In this document: positions 51,705-59,936 of the stretch, piece by piece
Layout: the number at the start of each line of letters is the position of its first letter
How positions within the stretch are numbered: the first letter of the stretch is position 1
Source of the DNA: Spirosoma panaciterrae DSM 21099
GTDB taxonomy: Bacteria > Bacteroidota > Bacteroidia > Cytophagales > Spirosomataceae
NCBI RefSeq assembly: GCF_000374025.1
Contig: NZ_KB893172.1
Coordinates: forward strand, 1-64,000
Direction: 5' to 3'
Length of the DNA: 64,000 nucleotides
Notes under the pieces: generated by a model
What the model was told of the DNA's origin: nothing
Database searches by the model: none
Seen by the model: only the letters and a program-made list of their open reading frames with translations
Position numbers and translations under genes: made by a program

Positions 51705-52589
51705 ATGGCCTCACTAAAAGAAGTACGCGCCCGGATTGCTTCGATCAACTCGACTCAGCAGATCACCAAAGCCATGAAAATGGTGTCGGCTGCCAAACTG
51801 CGTCGGGCGCAGGATAATATAACGCAATTGCGGCCCTACGCCCAGAAACTGAGTCAGATGCTCGGAACGGTGTCGGCAGGGGCGGAAACGGCTTCCGAAA
51901 GTCCCTATAAGCAAACACGGGCCATTGGGCGTGTCCTGATTATCCTGGTCACCTCCGATCGGGGTTTGTGTGGTGCGTTCAATACCAATGCCGTTAAAGC
52001 TGCTTTGGCGTTGATCGACGAGAAATATGCGTCGCAGGCTCGCTCAGGTAGTGTTGAAATTATGGCTATTGGAAAGAAAGGTGCAGAAGCCTTTCAGCGC
52101 CGTGGCTTTAAGGTCAATACCCATCACGTCGATATCTTTGGGTCACTCAATTTTAATACCGTTCGGGCGGCTGCCGAAGAAGCCATGGAAGGCTTTGCCA
52201 ATGGTCGTTACGACGTGGTTGAGGTTGTCTATAACGAGTTTCGGAATGCCGCTTTACAAATCGTTCGGACCGAGCAGATGCTGCCTATCGTAGCGGCCGA
52301 GTCGCCTGCGGGTAATGCTAGTTCAATCAATTATCTGTTCGAACCTTCAGAAGAGCAGATTGTGACCGAACTGATTCCGAAAACGATCAAGATTCAACTC
52401 TATAAAGCGGTTCTGGATTCGAATGCGGCTGAGCATGGTGCCCGGATGACCGCTATGGATAAAGCAACCGAAAATGCTGGTGAACTGTTGAAAGAACTTC
52501 GACTGGTATACAACCGAACCCGGCAGGCTGCGATTACCACAGAAATCCTCGAGATTGTGGGTGGTGCTGAAGCATTGGCCAACGGTTGA
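51705..52589 (+). CDS. atpG: ATP synthase F1 subunit gamma
   Basis: The rotor stalk subunit. The 294-residue protein starts MASLKEVRARIASINSTQQI, then TKAMKMVSAAKLRRAQ, and ends in the conserved TRQAAITTEILEIVGGAEAL helix. The middle has LVTSDRGLCGAFN. It follows atpA in the usual order. A strong terminator follows, so the unit is atpA-atpG only. Confidence 0.98.
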   Translation: MASLKEVRARIASINSTQQITKAMKMVSAAKLRRAQDNITQLRPYAQKLSQMLGTVSAGAETASESPYKQTRAIGRVLIILVTSDRGLCGAFNTNAVKAALALIDEKYASQARSGSVEIMAIGKKGAEAFQRRGFKVNTHHVDIFGSLNFNTVRAAAEEAMEGFANGRYDVVEVVYNEFRNAALQIVRTEQMLPIVAAESPAGNASSINYLFEPSEEQIVTELIPKTIKIQLYKAVLDSNAAEHGARMTAMDKATENAGELLKELRLVYNRTRQAAITTEILEIVGGAEALANG

Positions 52590-52606
52590 TAACCGACTTG
52601 CCGTTA

Positions 52607-52650
52607 AAAAAATAAAGCCGCTTCTGGATAGGGAAGCGGCTTTATTTTTT
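52607..52650 (+). terminator. intrinsic terminator of atpG
   Basis: A perfect 18-bp stem (52607-52624 with 52633-52650, core AAAGCCGCTTC) with a T-rich 3' end. Confidence 0.92.
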
Positions 52651-52956
52651 CGTAACTTTTACTAACCCATTGCAACGCTTTGCGGCTGGATTGCGTCCTA
52701 GGAAAAAGAAGTCGAAGCACTGGGCCAAGTCAGAAAGTACTTATTGACCGGGCCAGGTTAAAGGGTTGTTAAAAATACTTAAAGGTAGAGTATGTTTATT
52801 GATTATCAGCCTTTTAGTGGTCGGTTTGCTTCTAAATATTTAACCCGGAATCGAAACGCATGAAGCACTTTTGTTGTTATTAAGTTGTCATATACGAATG
52901 ACTATTTCCCCAACGTTAATTAAGCGGTTTAAGGACCATTTAACGACTCAAAATAC
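52651..52956 (+). other. 306-bp intergenic region before the DUF4136 gene
   Basis: AT-rich and probably holds the promoter of the lipoprotein gene, but I find no convincing consensus element and no gene. Confidence 0.5.
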
Positions 52957-53526
52957 ATGAAACTCAAAGGCATAATAACTAGTTTGTTCGTCGTCGGTAC
53001 GCTGGCGTCCTGTGCGCCTGCTATTACCGTAAAATACGACTACGACCCTAAAGTGAATGTTCGTCAGTTTACGACCTACCGGATCGAGGCTGATCGGCAA
53101 CGGAATGCAGACCCAATTGTGGGGAGCAATCTGAACCAGCGTCGGATTGCTGATGCGCTCGACCAGTCGCTCAAATCGCGTGGCTACAAACCTGTGACCC
53201 AAGGAGAAGCGGATCTGGTGGTTCGGTTCTTTATGGATTCGAAAGATCGTCAGCAAATCCAGTCGAATAACATGTACTCACCGTATTCTTGGTGGTATGG
53301 TGGTATGGGCAACAACGTGTATTCGCGGCAGTATGAAGAAAACCGTGTGGTAATCAACGTACTCGATGCGCGTACAAACGACATCATCTGGCAAGGCTGG
53401 GCAACTGGTCAGCTTAACACCCGGAACAAAGAACGTGATCGTGATCAGGCTTTCCGCGAAACGGTTGCCAGCATCATGAAAAACTTCCCTGAAAGTGCCG
53501 GGCAGGATTATGGTGCGGCCCGTTAA
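52957..53526 (+). CDS. DUF4136 lipoprotein
   Basis: A 189-residue envelope lipoprotein. The signal peptide ends TLASC (C19), followed by APAITVKYDYDPKVN, the usual DUF4136 opening. Further family features are RRIADALDQSLKSRGYK and ADLVVRF, and the C-terminal part contains IIWQGWATG. DUF4136 proteins are common Bacteroidota surface or periplasmic lipoproteins without a known role. It has its own terminator and stands alone. Confidence 0.9.
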   Translation: MKLKGIITSLFVVGTLASCAPAITVKYDYDPKVNVRQFTTYRIEADRQRNADPIVGSNLNQRRIADALDQSLKSRGYKPVTQGEADLVVRFFMDSKDRQQIQSNNMYSPYSWWYGGMGNNVYSRQYEENRVVINVLDARTNDIIWQGWATGQLNTRNKERDRDQAFRETVASIMKNFPESAGQDYGAAR

Positions 53527-53548
53527 GGGAATAACAAAGCAGTAAAAT

Positions 53549-53582
53549 AAAAACCTGCTCTCTACGGAGGGCAGGTTTTTTT
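53549..53582 (+). terminator. intrinsic terminator of the DUF4136 gene
   Basis: A 10-bp stem (AAAAACCTGC 53549-53558 with 53571-53580) followed by T residues. Confidence 0.85.
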
Positions 53583-53626
53583 ATGGCCATAGCTTTTTGT
53601 TATTTTGCGCCTTTCGATTTCAGGTT

Positions 53627-53923
53627 ATGTCCACCGTAAGCCGAGGGGTTATTTATTCGCTCGTAGCCGTTGTCATTGTGCTTCTGTTAGGCATTATGGC
53701 GTTGCTTGGTGTGGCGTACAATCGGCATCAACGACTGGAAGATGCTACTATCGATCTTCAGCGAAATCTGACCCAACAGGAGAACAAGATAACCGAATTG
53801 CAGGAGCGCCTACAGGATTGTGATACCGCCAAAGCAACGGCACCAATCGATACATCCTGGAATACCCCGCCCACCAGTACCCCAGCAAAAGATATTTCGC
53901 AATCCTCGCCACCCAAGTGGTAA
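53627..53923 (+). CDS. small membrane-anchored coiled-coil protein
   Basis: A 98-residue protein with one TM helix (about residues 7-29, GVIYSLVAVVIVLLLGIMALLGV) followed by a coiled coil of about 40 residues (HQRLEDATIDLQRNL, then NKITELQERLQ) and a Thr/Pro-rich tail. I start at ATG 53627; an upstream in-frame TTG at 53597 lies in the likely promoter. This architecture resembles short envelope or division-associated proteins, but no family is recognised. Confidence 0.6.
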   Translation: MSTVSRGVIYSLVAVVIVLLLGIMALLGVAYNRHQRLEDATIDLQRNLTQQENKITELQERLQDCDTAKATAPIDTSWNTPPTSTPAKDISQSSPPKW

Positions 53924-53933
53924 TTCTGTCGCA

Positions 53934-53963
53934 TAAAAAAAGGCATCCATACCAGATGCCTTT
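53934..53963. terminator. bidirectional intrinsic terminator
   Basis: A 9-bp stem (AAAGGCATC 53939-53947 with 53955-53963) between the convergent coiled-coil gene and ferritin gene. Confidence 0.8.
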
Positions 53964-53982
53964 CTACGTTCTCATAGGTTGG

Positions 53983-54516
53983 TTATTCGTCAAATACGTT
54001 GCCATCGTAGGTTACGCTGGCGAGTTTTTTATCGAGGTAATAAATCTGGTCGGCTGGAATCTGGTCGATCAGTTCGAGACAGCGACGGGCAATGTACTCC
54101 TCTTCCATTTGTTCTTTCACATACCACTTCAGAAGTTCTTCGGTGGCATAATCACTTTCGCGACGGCAGATACCAATAATTCGATTGATCGAGTCCGTTA
54201 CCGAAACCTCCTGCTCCAAAGCGCCTTCGAATACAGACCTAAGTGAATCAAACTCCTGGGCAACCGCCGGAACCTCGGGCGAGTAGGCTGTAGCACCCTG
54301 ATCGCAAAGGTAATGGAAAAGCTTCATGGCATGGTGGCGCTCCTCGTCCGACTGCTTGTAAAAGAAGCCTGCGCAATGGTCTAGTCCATTGCGGTCGCAC
54401 CAGCCTGCCATCGCCAGATATTTCGACGAGGATACCATTTCCATCTGTATTTGCTGGTTCAGTGCCAGCTCCACGCTCTCTTTGATTGCGGTGCGAAGTC
54501 TTGCTAAGTCTTTCAT
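53983..54516 (-). CDS. ferritin
   Basis: Iron-storage protein forming 24-subunit shells with ferroxidase activity. The 177-residue four-helix bundle has ferroxidase ligands in NQQIQMEMVSSSKYLAMAGW, in DEERHHAMKLFHYL and in the third helix (FEGALEQEVSVTDSI). These match bacterial FtnA-type ferritins. I start at ATG 54516 (MKDLARLRTAI); an ATG 12 codons upstream adds a non-family extension. A 120-residue conserved-type gene lies upstream on the same strand. Confidence 0.93.
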   Translation of the reverse strand: MKDLARLRTAIKESVELALNQQIQMEMVSSSKYLAMAGWCDRNGLDHCAGFFYKQSDEERHHAMKLFHYLCDQGATAYSPEVPAVAQEFDSLRSVFEGALEQEVSVTDSINRIIGICRRESDYATEELLKWYVKEQMEEEYIARRCLELIDQIPADQIYYLDKKLASVTYDGNVFDE

Positions 54517-54560
54517 AATTAAATGGCTGTTGCCGGTGAGATCTTTTCCCAAAAGAACAA

Positions 54561-54590
54561 AAAAAACCGGCTCATGTTATAAAGCCGGTT
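54561..54590 (-). terminator. intrinsic terminator upstream of the ferritin gene
   Basis: An 8-bp stem (AACCGGCT 54565-54572 with 54583-54590) followed on the minus strand by eight T residues; it ends the 120-residue gene. Confidence 0.8.
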
Positions 54591-54619
54591 GACGATCAGA
54601 AAATTTAGACGGAATCTAT

Positions 54620-54982
54620 TTATGCGGGTTCGGGCAGGGTACAACCACACTCCCGTAGCATGGAGTTCAGGTCCAGCATGAGTTTGGCCCCATTGAGTAG
54701 TTCACGTAAATGAACAATCTCACAGAGCGTTAGCACATAACAGCGTTCTGAACGAGGGAGCGTCAGAATCTCCACATCATCGGAAGCAGCCGTACTAAGT
54801 GCCATCTGCCGGATATCGACGGTTTCGACCATACGGCGGAACTGAGCAAAGTCGCGGGCTGAAAACTGCGTGCGGGTATTCCAGAATTCCAGAATCAGGC
54901 GATAACTCGCATCACATTGATAAACTACACCTTTGTCGGTTCGGAAAACTTCCTGATAGGTTGCCGGTACGTTACTGGTCAT
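54620..54982 (-). CDS. small hypothetical protein (possibly DUF6686-like)
   Basis: A 120-residue protein with VFRTDKGVVYQCDASYRLIL, then FSARDFAQFRRMVETVD, and a C-terminal helix ending in ECGCTLPEPA. The pattern recalls the DUF6686 group of Bacteroidota, but I cannot confirm it. Its cysteines could bind metal. It has a good -7 box 20 bases upstream and its own terminator, so it is probably a real single gene. Confidence 0.65.
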   Translation of the reverse strand: MTSNVPATYQEVFRTDKGVVYQCDASYRLILEFWNTRTQFSARDFAQFRRMVETVDIRQMALSTAASDDVEILTLPRSERCYVLTLCEIVHLRELLNGAKLMLDLNSMLRECGCTLPEPA

Positions 54983-55001
54983 GGGTACGCAAATGAATGC
55001 A

Positions 55002-55009
55002 CAAAGATA
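55002..55009 (-). promoter_or_regulatory. TAnnTTTG -7 box of the 120-residue gene
   Basis: TATCTTTG on the minus strand, about 20 bases before the ATG at 54982. Confidence 0.5.
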
Positions 55010-55058
55010 AGCCGTAACTCTTAATTTAGAGTGTTTCTAAACAATATTTTTGTCGTTG

Positions 55059-56432
55059 TCAACGAACCGTCGAATTGATGGGTGGAGCAGAACTGACTGT
55101 TAAGGGTAGCCAGCCTGTCAGGCCCTCGGTACTTCGTACCAATTGAAAGGTAGTTGTTTGAGCCAGCACGTCGACAGCGGCACCTGTAGGTAAGGTGTCG
55201 ATGATACCTGCCTGCTGGTCAGCCGCGTCCAGTAAAGCCCCTGGTGCCGATAAGGTTAAACGTCGAAGCGATTTTTTAGGGGTTTCTGTAGTACTATTGA
55301 GCACATAGCCGGTCAAACCATCGGGGGTTTCGATGCGTAGCCAGGTTTCTGTTCCACCCAGAATGGTCAAAGCCGAGAGTTTAGGCAACTCACGCACGAT
55401 GGGCGAATCACTACTGGGCGACAGGCGGACCAGCGACTTCGCGGCCGAGGTCCGAACCGAATCTCCCAAACGGGAGCTTGACAAAAGCGTCTGTTTGGCC
55501 GGGCCACGTCCAAGCCGAACGAAAGGAAGTGGGTCGGTGGCGCCATCCATCAGGCCATAAATGCCGAAATGCAGATGCGGCCCCGTAGTGCGCGCATTAC
55601 CAGTATTGCCGACAAAGCCGATCGTATCACCGATCGAGACGCGTTGGCCGTTGGTTACATTCCAGCGATCGAGGTGGGCATAATAAAGCCGGATGTCTCG
55701 CTCATGGTCGGTCAAAAAAGCGACATTACCCCCCAGCGAATTAGTCCCGACCCCTGTGATGATGCCATTGACCGAAGCTACGGCCGGGGTTCCTTTTGGC
55801 GCAAAAATATCGAGACCCTCATGCCGACGGCGACCTCCATCACGGGCTGCGCCAAAATAACTGCTGATCTGACGACTATCGCGCCCTTTTACGGGAAATG
55901 CTAAAGCGGGCTCACGCGTGATCGAAATCGTGTAGCTTGCGTTGCGGAGCAGTTCGGGCTGGATACGGATCAGATACGTCTGATTTTTTCGAGGCTCCCA
56001 GGTCAGCACGTTCGTATCGGCTTTGGATGCCGCAGTCAGCGACGCCCGGTTTCGATCGTCGAGCGCAAATACGTCGATAAAAATCTGCGTGGTTTTTTGC
56101 CCCTGCGTTTCTACCTGAACCAGAAAACGATCCCCTCGCTGCCCATCAAGTCGATACCCAACAGCAAATGCTCTGTTGGCTGAGAAGTACCCACTTTCGC
56201 GGTATGGAACCGTGATCTTCAGCGAGTCGTGAAGGGCTCGGTCAGCGGCAGCCAGCCAATCAGTACCCAGCGCGGTCTGATCCAGTTTCGCTTCTTTGAG
56301 CGATTGACTGTAGTGATCATGGGGTGAGGCAGAACGAAACAAATTGGCGGCCGGCCCAACACCCGTGCAGGCACTGAGCCAACCCATAATGACTCCTGCT
56401 AAAAGGATATACGAATAATACCTAATTACCAT
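55059..56432 (-). CDS. M23 peptidase lipoprotein with SH3-like domains
   Basis: A 457-residue envelope lipoprotein. The signal peptide ends GWLSAC (C22). A beta-rich N-terminal domain (about 80-175) is followed by the M23 LytM peptidase: first zinc ligands in RRHEGLDIFAPKG (HxxxD), and the second motif GPHLHFGIY. Two SH3b-like segments end the protein (about 345-385 and 400-450). It should cleave peptidoglycan cross-links or regulate amidases in the periplasm. The key HxxxD and HxH residues are intact. Confidence 0.9.
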   Translation of the reverse strand: MVIRYYSYILLAGVIMGWLSACTGVGPAANLFRSASPHDHYSQSLKEAKLDQTALGTDWLAAADRALHDSLKITVPYRESGYFSANRAFAVGYRLDGQRGDRFLVQVETQGQKTTQIFIDVFALDDRNRASLTAASKADTNVLTWEPRKNQTYLIRIQPELLRNASYTISITREPALAFPVKGRDSRQISSYFGAARDGGRRRHEGLDIFAPKGTPAVASVNGIITGVGTNSLGGNVAFLTDHERDIRLYYAHLDRWNVTNGQRVSIGDTIGFVGNTGNARTTGPHLHFGIYGLMDGATDPLPFVRLGRGPAKQTLLSSSRLGDSVRTSAAKSLVRLSPSSDSPIVRELPKLSALTILGGTETWLRIETPDGLTGYVLNSTTETPKKSLRRLTLSAPGALLDAADQQAGIIDTLPTGAAVDVLAQTTTFQLVRSTEGLTGWLPLTVSSAPPINSTVR

Positions 56433-56447
56433 AGTTATACTATAGTA

Positions 56448-57074
56448 TTAAACGACTTTGTTTCGATGATATTTCAATTGCGATAAATAGACAACCATTA
56501 CCAAGCCGACCAGAATACTCAAAAAGGGTAGTAGGAAGGATACAACTGCGGCAAAGGTATAGGTGATCACACTAACCAGATGGCTGGTCCGGATAGACTG
56601 AATACGCACATCACCAGCAGGGCGCTTGAGAAGCCGGTAGTTGGCAGTAGCGTAGTTCCACATCACGAACAGAACTCCGGAAATACCCGCAAACAGAAAC
56701 ATGTAGAGGGCTGCCGAAAGCGAATGCGCCGGAGTATTGATGTAATCGGCCAGCAATGAGGTCGTAAAAGGAATAATACTGACCAGGAGCAACAACAACC
56801 CGTTGTAAAACATAAACCGGACATCGCTACGCTGAATGACATTGTACATCCGGTGGTGATTTAGCCAGATGATAAATATGGTTGTGAAACTAATAAAATA
56901 GGCGATGTAATTGGGCCATTGGTGAAACAAGGCCAGCGCCAGCGACTGATTAGAGGTTGCTGCCCGGAGGCTGGGTGTTTTTAATTGAAAGGTAAGCAGG
57001 GTAATGTCAATAGCGAAAACCCCATCGCTGAAGGTTTCCATACGTAGGGTTTCACTTTCTTGAAAATCTGCCAT
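56448..57074 (-). CDS. TMEM175-family channel protein
   Basis: A 208-residue membrane protein with five to six helices. The first helix carries the family motif (R11-METFSDGVFAIDITLL), which corresponds to the RxxxFSDGVFAI signature of TMEM175 potassium channels. Bacterial members form tetrameric potassium or proton leak channels. It lies 15 bp from the downstream M23 gene on the same strand. Confidence 0.85.
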   Translation of the reverse strand: MADFQESETLRMETFSDGVFAIDITLLTFQLKTPSLRAATSNQSLALALFHQWPNYIAYFISFTTIFIIWLNHHRMYNVIQRSDVRFMFYNGLLLLLVSIIPFTTSLLADYINTPAHSLSAALYMFLFAGISGVLFVMWNYATANYRLLKRPAGDVRIQSIRTSHLVSVITYTFAAVVSFLLPFLSILVGLVMVVYLSQLKYHRNKVV

Positions 57075-57265
57075 TTGCCGTTAGGTCATCATTGATAAAC
57101 AAACGGTTCGATGAGCGAATAAGTTATGAAATCAGCCTGACGTATACGAACGCGGGTGGAAACACGCACGAATAGCTAAACTCGCGGGGCCCCACCCGGT
57201 TTCTATCGTGGCCTACAAGGGAACACTTTACCCGTAGCCGTGAATGGCCTGCCAGTCGTTTTATA

Positions 57266-57958
57266 CTATTGGAAGCTCACGTGTTTTTCGGGATAAACAG
57301 CCGCGACGACCTGTTGCAGTTCGCTGGCGGAAAGCGTTGTTCGGGCGACGTTTAGAAGGTTTTCCAGAACAAAAGGCGGAGCGGATGCCTGCACTTCTCT
57401 GAAAAAGGCCGTTCGTTCGCCGGGGTGCAGGGATGGAATCATGTAGCGGTACGATAATGCGGCATCGGCTGGCGACATACTGGCAATGATTTGTCGGGTA
57501 ATTCCCTGGATTTCTTCGTCCGTACAAAGGGCGTAGGTTTGGGCGGTGGTGTCGGTTTCTTCTTCGTCCATGTGCATCAGGTAAACCGATACGAACCGAT
57601 TCAGCGCCAGGTAAAAATCGTAGCCAAGGCCATGCCGGACGGATAAAGAACTGGCCTGAACAACACTCAGCCGATTTTCAAGATCAGCGATGAGCTGGTC
57701 GATTTTTTCATGTTCGGCATGGTCGTGAGCCGATGCTCCAGGGCATTTGGCTTCAATAAGGGGCAGACTGTACGCTTCTTCTTTGTGGGCATGCATATGC
57801 AGAAAGTGAACCAACTCATTCAACTGGGTTTTTAAGGCTTCCAGTTCATGATCAATTGTGAAATCGGTGCGTCCTGCTAAATAAGTGGTATCGAACAGGG
57901 TTTTGCGTAAGGCTTTATGCACCTTGCGGAAGGTGTCAGGGCGTTCTAGGGTGTTCAT
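57266..57958 (-). CDS. hemerythrin-domain protein
   Basis: A 230-residue helical protein. Di-iron ligand candidates are HMHAHKEEAY (about 54-62), HDHAEHEKID (about 76-85) and YLMHMDEEE (about 128-136), in the order of HHE cation-binding domains. The C-terminal half (after about 150) is a second helical region without ligands. Such proteins sense or store oxygen or nitric oxide or repair iron centres. The promoter overlaps a striking 12-bp palindrome that also covers the start codon. Confidence 0.88.
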   Translation of the reverse strand: MNTLERPDTFRKVHKALRKTLFDTTYLAGRTDFTIDHELEALKTQLNELVHFLHMHAHKEEAYSLPLIEAKCPGASAHDHAEHEKIDQLIADLENRLSVVQASSLSVRHGLGYDFYLALNRFVSVYLMHMDEEETDTTAQTYALCTDEEIQGITRQIIASMSPADAALSYRYMIPSLHPGERTAFFREVQASAPPFVLENLLNVARTTLSASELQQVVAAVYPEKHVSFQ

Positions 57959-57995
57959 AGCTAGTTGTTGGTTAACAGGGCAAAACTAGCTATGA
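57955..57995. promoter_or_regulatory. 12-bp-arm palindrome over the hemerythrin start and -7 box
   Basis: TCATAGCTAGTT (57955-57966) and its exact complement AACTAGCTATGA (57984-57995) are separated by 17 bases. The left arm includes the start codon. The right arm overlaps the minus-strand -7 box TAGTTTTG (57981-57988). It could be an operator or an mRNA hairpin. Confidence 0.6.
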
Positions 57996-58087
57996 AGAGA
58001 CACCTTGACGAGTTAAATACCGGGCAGTTGCGAAAGAAGGCGGTTGAACTGCAAAAAGAGGCAGGTGAAGTGTAAATCAGGCAATTG

Positions 58088-58148
58088 ATCGAACACAGAT
58101 TGTTATGATTTTTAAGATCTGTGTAAATCATAACAATCTGTGTTCGAT
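58088..58148. repeat. 24-nt-arm perfect inverted repeat before the APC stop
   Basis: Arms 58088-58111 and 58125-58148 are perfect complements (core GAACACAGATTGTTATGATT). It starts 8 bp beyond the stop of the APC transporter gene in its direction of transcription and probably ends that transcript. It shares words with the repeat at 63717. Confidence 0.9.
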
Positions 58149-58155
58149 AATCGAA

Positions 58156-59625
58156 TTATCCCCGTTTTGTCAGGAAATAGACCGGGATGCCCAACCCGGC
58201 AATCAGGAGACCCATGCCAGTATTGAATGTTTTGGTATACAGGAGAATGACACAAATGGCCAGGGCGGCAATAATATACAGAGCGGGTACAATGGGGTAG
58301 CCAAACGCCCGATATGGCCGCTCGGTAGTGGGTTCGGTGCGACGGAGCCGGAAGAGTCCGGCAATGGTCACCATATAGAATACCAGTGAAGCAAAGGTGC
58401 AGTAGTCCAGGAGGTCGCCGTACTTACCCGACAGGCAGAGAACGGATGCCCAGATACATTGCACCCACAGAGCACGACCGGGTACAGCATGCTGGTTCAG
58501 GTGCGATGCCTGCTTCAGGAACAGCCCATCCTTTGCCATGGCGTAGTAGAGTCGTGCTCCAGCCAGTATTAGCCCGTTGTTGCAGCCAAAAGTCGAAACC
58601 ATAATCAAGACGGCCATTATGGCCACGGCTACGTTGCCGAAAATGGTTTCAACAGCGGCTGTGGCAACCCGGTCGGCATCGGCAAACTGAATGCCACGGC
58701 TGATAATGTCAGTGCCCGTAGGGGATCCTTTCAGGGGAAGGAGCGAGAGGTACGACACATTGGCCAGAAAGTAAATCGTCGTTACGATCAGCGTGCCGAA
58801 AAACAGGGCGAGAGGAATATTCCGACGTGGATTTTTAATTTCTCCCGCAATGAACGTTACGTTGTTCCAGGCATCGGCCGAAAACAACGACCCGATCATC
58901 GATGTACCAAAAGCCAGAATCAACGCCATACCGGCCAACGGAATTACCTCGCCCGTGGCCGATGTCGTGCTGGCTTCCCAGGCATTGTTCAGGTTGGTCG
59001 ACAATAAACCGCTGCTCAACCCAAGGGTAATCCCAATCACGATCAGTCCCAACAGGGCAATGAGTTTAGCGGATGTAAATACGTTTTGAATAAACTTGCC
59101 ACTCTGTACACCCCGGCTGTTTAACCAGGTAAGAAAGACCAGACTTGAAATGGCAAACAACGACCCGAGCGTCACTTTTATAGGCCCGAGCGCCAGCAAG
59201 ACGTTATCGGGTCCTAAGGCTGGAATAAACACGGCGGTATATTTGGTGAAGGCGACCGCTACAGCCGCAATGGTTCCGGTCTGGATAACCATAAAGACCG
59301 TCCAGCCGTATACGAAGCCCGTCAAAGGGCCGAAAGCACGTTGAATATAGATGTATTGTCCACCCGCCTTGGGCATCATACCCGCCAGCTCGCCATAGCT
59401 TAGAGCAGCCGCTACCGTCAATACGCCCGTCAGCACCCAAAGCATGAGCAACCAACCCGATGACCCCAGATTACGAGCCATATCGGCCGATACAATAAAA
59501 ACGCCGGACCCAATCATGGAGCCGGATACAATGAGCGTGGAGTCAATCAGGCTCAGTGAGCGGTTAAATTCGGTGGGTTCGGCGGTGTCGACCGACGAAA
59601 CGGAATTAGGTACGTTTTCTGCCAT
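58156..59625 (-). CDS. APC-family amino acid permease
   Basis: A 489-residue transporter with twelve helices. The first helix contains the APC motif (LIDSTLIVSGSMIGSGVFIV), the unwound GSGVF typical of LeuT-fold amino acid carriers, with YGELAGMMPKAGGQYIYI in the second helix. It resembles the LAT/SteT exchangers in helix six (NVTFIAGEIKNPRRNIP). The substrate is probably a neutral or cationic amino acid. It is a single gene. Confidence 0.92.
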   Translation of the reverse strand: MAENVPNSVSSVDTAEPTEFNRSLSLIDSTLIVSGSMIGSGVFIVSADMARNLGSSGWLLMLWVLTGVLTVAAALSYGELAGMMPKAGGQYIYIQRAFGPLTGFVYGWTVFMVIQTGTIAAVAVAFTKYTAVFIPALGPDNVLLALGPIKVTLGSLFAISSLVFLTWLNSRGVQSGKFIQNVFTSAKLIALLGLIVIGITLGLSSGLLSTNLNNAWEASTTSATGEVIPLAGMALILAFGTSMIGSLFSADAWNNVTFIAGEIKNPRRNIPLALFFGTLIVTTIYFLANVSYLSLLPLKGSPTGTDIISRGIQFADADRVATAAVETIFGNVAVAIMAVLIMVSTFGCNNGLILAGARLYYAMAKDGLFLKQASHLNQHAVPGRALWVQCIWASVLCLSGKYGDLLDYCTFASLVFYMVTIAGLFRLRRTEPTTERPYRAFGYPIVPALYIIAALAICVILLYTKTFNTGMGLLIAGLGIPVYFLTKRG

Positions 59626-59936
59626 GAAGAAGAAGATATAGATACAAGAACCGCTCTATTCGTCAGAAAAGCAAACGGATACCCCTAATTTCTATGGTTG
59701 CTGGCTGACTTGCCCAAAGACAAATACGAACAGATGCAGTGACAGAGCTATTTTATTTGGTTGTTTCGGCGAACCTGTAACTCAACCTCCGTGATTTTAA
59801 CATAACGGCCCACGAGCGAGTAGATCGTTAAAAACTTCTTTTCGAAATGACTCATGAGTAACGTAAACCCTAACGGATGTTTTTGGTTCTTAGGTGTATG
59901 ACTATATTGGTCATGCATTGGCTAACCCATCCAACT
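59626..59936. other. 311-bp divergent intergenic region
   Basis: Between the APC permease gene and the T9SS cargo gene. It must hold both promoters, but I see no consensus element I would defend and no gene. Confidence 0.5.

Noticed and set aside
54520..54552. Upstream ATG for ferritin
   Set aside because: The extension is not part of the ferritin fold and the family start fits the ATG at 54516.
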